A stretch of DNA of 8,335 nucleotides from Nitrososphaera sp. (GTDB taxonomy: Archaea; Thermoproteota; Nitrososphaeria; Nitrososphaerales; Nitrososphaeraceae), in contig JANWHJ010000082.1 in the NCBI GenBank assembly GCA_025450475.1, forward strand, positions 1 to 8,335, given 5' to 3'. A program made the translations under genes and the position numbers. The notes beneath the pieces are model-generated. The model searched no databases and was not told the DNA's origin. It was given only the letters and a program-made list of their open reading frames with translations. This document shows, in pieces, positions 5,153 to 8,335 of the stretch. Position 1 is the stretch's first letter, and the number at the start of each line of letters is the position of its first letter.

Positions 5153-6826
5153 CTAATTTTTCGTTTCTGGATAAAAGGTCCTAAAGTTTTTGTCCTTGTA
5201 GCTCTCGACCCACTTGAACTTGCGCTGAAGAGTCGATGTGTAGACCTTGGTCCAGTCGAGCTCGACAAAGTTGAGCCAAGCCTTCATGACTCGTGGATCG
5301 ATGTAGTTGCGAAGTGACGTACCAAGGCTATAGTCCCGCGTTTCTTGCTGCAGCTTCATCTGCACCTCCATCCTTTCCAGCCGCTCTTTCAGGCGCTGCG
5401 CTTGAAGCTCGGTCTTCCACCTTTTCGCAGCAATGTCCGCATTTAGTTGCGCGATGGCTTGTTTCTTTTTGGCTATAGCTTCATCGAATTTTTCAATGGC
5501 CTTCTTTGCGGCTGGATTCTTAGGATCAACACCCTTTTTATGGTTGCACTTTATCGCCGCTTCAAGGTTTGCTTTCCTCGCCGCATAGATTTTCTGCGCC
5601 TCCGAAGAACCCTGCTCCACCCGAATTCCTGACAGCACTTGTTGCACGACCCTCGTGGCGATACAGGTCCTGAACACCTTGGCGGTGAGCCCCGGCATTA
5701 CCTCGTGTAGAAACGCGTTCACTTTCCGCGAGTTGATTCCGTCGAAAATTGGATCGCCGAGCTTTTTGCCCTGCATGAATTTCTTTAGATTATCATAGAG
5801 GGCCTGTGTGTCCTCTGAATCGACTTCAAGCGTTTTTTGCCACGGGACACTGTCTTTGCCCAAGAAATTGAACTCGATCATGTTCTTGCCGCCTGCCTGC
5901 GGGAACTTTATGTGTTCCAGTCGGAGAGTGCTGGCACCCACGGTGTCTGCTTCGTCAGGATCCTTTTCGTCCCCAACCCTCATGGCAAGTTTTAGTATGA
6001 GATAGGCAACGGTTGCAGTTTTGTCGCCTCCCTTCATCATCCGCTTCGTCACTTCGTGATGGATACGTACTTCCTGGTCGGCTAGCTTTTTCGCCTTATC
6101 GTATTTTGCACGGTCGTTTTCCTGGCGGAGCGCTGACGAGTCGTGGAGCCACACGTACTTGCGCTTTCCTGTCAGGTTTTCCATCCAAGTCGCGAGCCAC
6201 GTAGAAGAGTGGTCATGAACTATGGCCTGCCAGTTGCCCTCTGGCACCGATGCGTTTTCGCCCATATTGAGCGTGACATCTTTTGGCTGCACCCGCGGCT
6301 TCCATCGGCCGCGCATCGGGTGCTGCCCTCGCCCCATGAACAGACCCGGCGGCTCGACCAGCCAATTTGCGATGTCGACTTCAATCCCATCGACTACCGC
6401 TTTGCCGTAAGTTGCCTTGAGCCTTTCCCGCTCAGCCTTTTTTGCCAAAGAGATTTTCTTTTTCTCTTCCCTGGCAAGTGTCTTGTACCTTTCCTTTTCG
6501 TGCTCCTTCATCCGTTTTTCCTCGTCGGCCAACTTGTAAGCAGTCGAAAAATCAATGTCTTTGATTGTGATGTTTCTGAATTTTTCCGGCAGGAATTTCT
6601 TGAGGTCACCCATGAAATTTTCTTGGAAAATAGGGTCCAATACGTAATGTGTGTCCTTTTTCTTTGCCCACGCATAAATGAGCTCTTCCTGATTGCGACT
6701 GAGCGCCAGCTTTTCACCCTTGATACTGACTACGATCCCTCTCGATTGGTAATCTGGGGGAAACGCGACACCCTTGTGCTCCAGTGTATGCCACTTTGCA
6801 CGCGTAGCAGTAACGGCCTTTTCCAA
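5153..6826 (-). CDS. DNA topoisomerase IB (eukaryote-like)
   Basis: Type IB topoisomerases relax both positive and negative supercoils through a transient 3'-phosphotyrosine nick. This 557-residue protein has the eukaryotic Top1 order without the long disordered N-terminus: N-terminal core from about residue 11 (KWHTLEHKGVAFPPDYQ), a charged coiled-coil of about 100-140, and the catalytic core with Arg283 (LAMRVGDEKD), Lys324 (FLGKDSVPW), Arg386 (LTAKVFRTCIATR) and His429 (KCNHKKGVDP). An Ala/Lys-rich coiled-coil linker (about 438-497) is followed by the active-site tyrosine Tyr508 in LGTSLRNYIDPRVMKAW. All five catalytic residues are present. The start is TTG at 6826; the next Met is residue 72, inside the conserved core, so TTG is effectively forced. 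The stop of the helicase gene upstream is 43 nt away; a TATA-like element lies in the gap. The enzyme is diagnostic of Thaumarchaeota within Archaea. Confidence 0.95.
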   Translation of the reverse strand: MEKAVTATRAKWHTLEHKGVAFPPDYQSRGIVVSIKGEKLALSRNQEELIYAWAKKKDTHYVLDPIFQENFMGDLKKFLPEKFRNITIKDIDFSTAYKLADEEKRMKEHEKERYKTLAREEKKKISLAKKAERERLKATYGKAVVDGIEVDIANWLVEPPGLFMGRGQHPMRGRWKPRVQPKDVTLNMGENASVPEGNWQAIVHDHSSTWLATWMENLTGKRKYVWLHDSSALRQENDRAKYDKAKKLADQEVRIHHEVTKRMMKGGDKTATVAYLILKLAMRVGDEKDPDEADTVGASTLRLEHIKFPQAGGKNMIEFNFLGKDSVPWQKTLEVDSEDTQALYDNLKKFMQGKKLGDPIFDGINSRKVNAFLHEVMPGLTAKVFRTCIATRVVQQVLSGIRVEQGSSEAQKIYAARKANLEAAIKCNHKKGVDPKNPAAKKAIEKFDEAIAKKKQAIAQLNADIAAKRWKTELQAQRLKERLERMEVQMKLQQETRDYSLGTSLRNYIDPRVMKAWLNFVELDWTKVYTSTLQRKFKWVESYKDKNFRTFYPETKN

Positions 6827-6853
6827 TTTTATTTAGAAACGCCTAGGACCACT

Positions 6854-6860
6854 CTTAAAC
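6854..6860 (-). promoter_or_regulatory. Probable TATA box of topoisomerase IB
   Basis: GTTTAAG on the minus strand is centred about 31 bp upstream of the TTG start at 6826. It lies in the 43-nt gap after the helicase stop codon, so the topoisomerase may be transcribed on its own as well as, or instead of, with the helicase. The match to a strong TATA box is only fair. Confidence 0.35.
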
Positions 6861-6869
6861 CTATCCCAG

Positions 6870-8335
6870 TTATACAAGCGCCCTATCGCCCCAGACATTC
6901 TCGCCGATGTCGGTCTTTTCACCTTTTGTTATCCTATTCATCACCTCGAGGGCAGCATGCTTGTGAAGATACTCATTATTGTTGCCGCACCGGTAGGAAT
7001 AGGTGCACCGGGGGCAGCCACTTTCCGTAGTGCACGGGCACTCAGAAAGTATGAGGAATGCCCTGCCAAACGCCCTGTCCAACCTGTCAAACAGCGCCTT
7101 GCTGGCACCGTTGCCCCCGATGCTCCCATCGTAAACAAAAATGAGCCCGGAAGAGCCTAGCGAAATCCCACCTAGATCCTGTGATGAGCCGCCAGTAATC
7201 ATGGCGCTTCCCTCTATGATGACGTGTTCTGATGCATGGAAGCCGCTCATCTCTACGTACTGTTCGTCCTCCACTTTTTGCAAAATGTTAGCCGGCCGGG
7301 GAGCCCTGAACGCAAATCCCTTTGTCGCGAATTCGTATTCGAGTGGCTTGTCCAGCATCACCTTCTTGCCTTGTGTTACTTCCTGCCCTATCTCGATGTT
7401 GGCGTAGCCCAGCACCTTTTTCTGGATCTTGAGCGCGCAGTATTGCACTTCAATGCCAAATACTACCTTTTTCTCGTATACCTCAAGAATTGAAGGCCAT
7501 TCGTCCGTTAGCGCCTTTGTATAGTAGGGATAATCAGATGGGATCGCGACAAGATTGGCGTAAGGGTGGTTGTTTAACTCAAAATGCAGCTCCTGTACCT
7601 TGTACCTGCGGCCTGCAAGAAAGTATATCGCGTTTGGGTGCAGCTCTTCAAGCGCCTGTGGCAGTGATCGGTCCCCAAGAATCTTTTTGTTGAACCGGAT
7701 ATCAACTCTGCTCCCGATCCCCCGGATGCTGTACTCGCCGAGTATCTTCATCGCTTCTTTCAGATCGGGCACGAACCTTCCGTTTGCAATCTTGACAACG
7801 CCTTTTGACACGAGTTTTTGCAGCACTTCCCACATTGGCTTTGACTCTCCCATTGACAGTGGCCTGTCGCATGCCATCGCAAGCACTTGGTACTCCTGCA
7901 CGAAAGGGTTCGCCGGGTCGGTGTAGGCGTATTCGTGGTCGGCAAGATAGTCTGCGGGATGCATCTTGTAGTACTGGCTAATCGGGTCGTTGCCAAGAGC
8001 AAGGAAGGCGTACCCCTGTTGGCCCCTTCTTGCCGCGCGCCCGACTCGCTGGGTGAGCCTGTTGACAGGCACAATGTTCGATATTATCGCGTCGACGTCG
8101 CCGATGTCTATTCCGAGCTCAAGTGTGGGCGTTGCGGATATAGCCATCAACTGCCCCGTCTTGAACTGCTGCTCTATCTCCTTACGGAGAAGGGTTGGCA
8201 GGCCAGCACGGTGCACCCTGATACTTACTCCCTGCCGCGATCCGTAAAATGCCATCAACTCGGAGCCGAGGTGCGAGCTGGAAAATGCTATCGTCCTGTG
8301 CTTTCTTTTTGTGGTCTGCCGCAATAGGTCGAGCG
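6870..8335 (-). CDS. SF2 DEAD/DEAH-box helicase, C-terminal part (COG1205/DUF1998, MrfA/Hrq1-like)
   Basis: The frame is open from the right edge to TAA at 6870-6872, giving about 488 residues; the start, Walker A and DExH motifs lie outside the window. Visible are motif IV (TIAFSSSHLGSELM), motif V (SATPTLELGIDIGDVDAII, about 8138-8082) and motif VI (QRVGRAARRGQQG, about 8051-8013) of the second RecA domain. They are followed by a long accessory region and a C-terminal cysteine cluster (SECPCTTESGCPRCTYSYRCGNNNEYLHKH, about 6960-7046). The cluster (CPC, CPRC, RCGN) is that of DUF1998 in MrfA-type helicases, where cysteines bind zinc. MrfA acts in mitomycin/crosslink repair in Bacillus and Hrq1/RecQ4 relatives in eukaryotic crosslink repair. 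A repair role here is inference from family. It lies immediately upstream of topoisomerase IB on the same strand. Confidence 0.9.
   Translation of the reverse strand, partial: LDLLRQTTKRKHRTIAFSSSHLGSELMAFYGSRQGVSIRVHRAGLPTLLRKEIEQQFKTGQLMAISATPTLELGIDIGDVDAIISNIVPVNRLTQRVGRAARRGQQGYAFLALGNDPISQYYKMHPADYLADHEYAYTDPANPFVQEYQVLAMACDRPLSMGESKPMWEVLQKLVSKGVVKIANGRFVPDLKEAMKILGEYSIRGIGSRVDIRFNKKILGDRSLPQALEELHPNAIYFLAGRRYKVQELHFELNNHPYANLVAIPSDYPYYTKALTDEWPSILEVYEKKVVFGIEVQYCALKIQKKVLGYANIEIGQEVTQGKKVMLDKPLEYEFATKGFAFRAPRPANILQKVEDEQYVEMSGFHASEHVIIEGSAMITGGSSQDLGGISLGSSGLIFVYDGSIGGNGASKALFDRLDRAFGRAFLILSECPCTTESGCPRCTYSYRCGNNNEYLHKHAALEVMNRITKGEKTDIGENVWGDRALV

Noticed and set aside
6143..7030. 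295-codon open frame on the plus strand across the topoisomerase and helicase genes
   Set aside because: It lies antisense to two strongly supported genes, spans the gap between them, and its translation (rich in Leu, Phe, Arg and Pro) resembles no protein family.
1..8335. Mobile element, CRISPR array, toxin-antitoxin or defence system
   Set aside because: Both strands were read for repeats, transposase or nuclease motifs and paired small genes; none was seen, and the genes present are housekeeping or regulatory.

Overview
The window looks like chromosome from an ammonia-oxidising-type thaumarchaeon, probably near Nitrososphaera. The main evidence is a complete eukaryote-like DNA topoisomerase IB, which among archaea is a hallmark of Thaumarchaeota. 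Supporting evidence is two tRNA genes with short archaeal introns and no encoded CCA, TATA boxes 25-31 bp upstream of starts that lack Shine-Dalgarno sites, and roughly balanced base composition. The genus is inference.

Layout. 1-784 (-): N-terminal part of the RNA ligase RtcB, running off the left edge. 785-1005: divergent promoter region. 1006-2361 (+): purB, adenylosuccinate lyase. 2364-2452 (-): tRNA-Phe(GAA) with a 15-nt intron in the anticodon stem. 2496-2633 (-): a 45-residue zinc-ribbon protein from a TTG start. 2634-2814: intergenic, with a 15-bp palindrome and small hairpins. 2815-2906 (-): elongator tRNA-Met(CAT) with a 17-nt intron. 2941-3577 (-): a CBS-pair/C2H2 zinc-finger protein split by a frameshift beside a 9-bp tandem repeat. 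3613-5094 (-): membrane-anchored protein with an extracellular domain and a cytoplasmic winged helix (COG2512 type). 5153-6826 (-): topoisomerase IB. 6870-8335 (-): C-terminal part of an SF2 helicase with a C-terminal cysteine cluster (COG1205/DUF1998, MrfA/Hrq1-like), running off the right edge. No gene-free stretch exceeds 300 bases.

These are mostly housekeeping genes: RNA ligation, purine synthesis, tRNAs, DNA topology and a repair-type helicase. RtcB joins the exons released from intron-containing tRNAs, and two such tRNAs lie nearby. The helicase and topoisomerase are consecutive on one strand, 43 nt apart. I see no mobile element, CRISPR array or defence island. The points most worth a second look are the tRNA-Phe intron at a non-canonical position with a recognisable bulge-helix-bulge, the frameshifted CBS gene, the small zinc-ribbon gene, and the repeated use of TTG starts at leaderless spacing.
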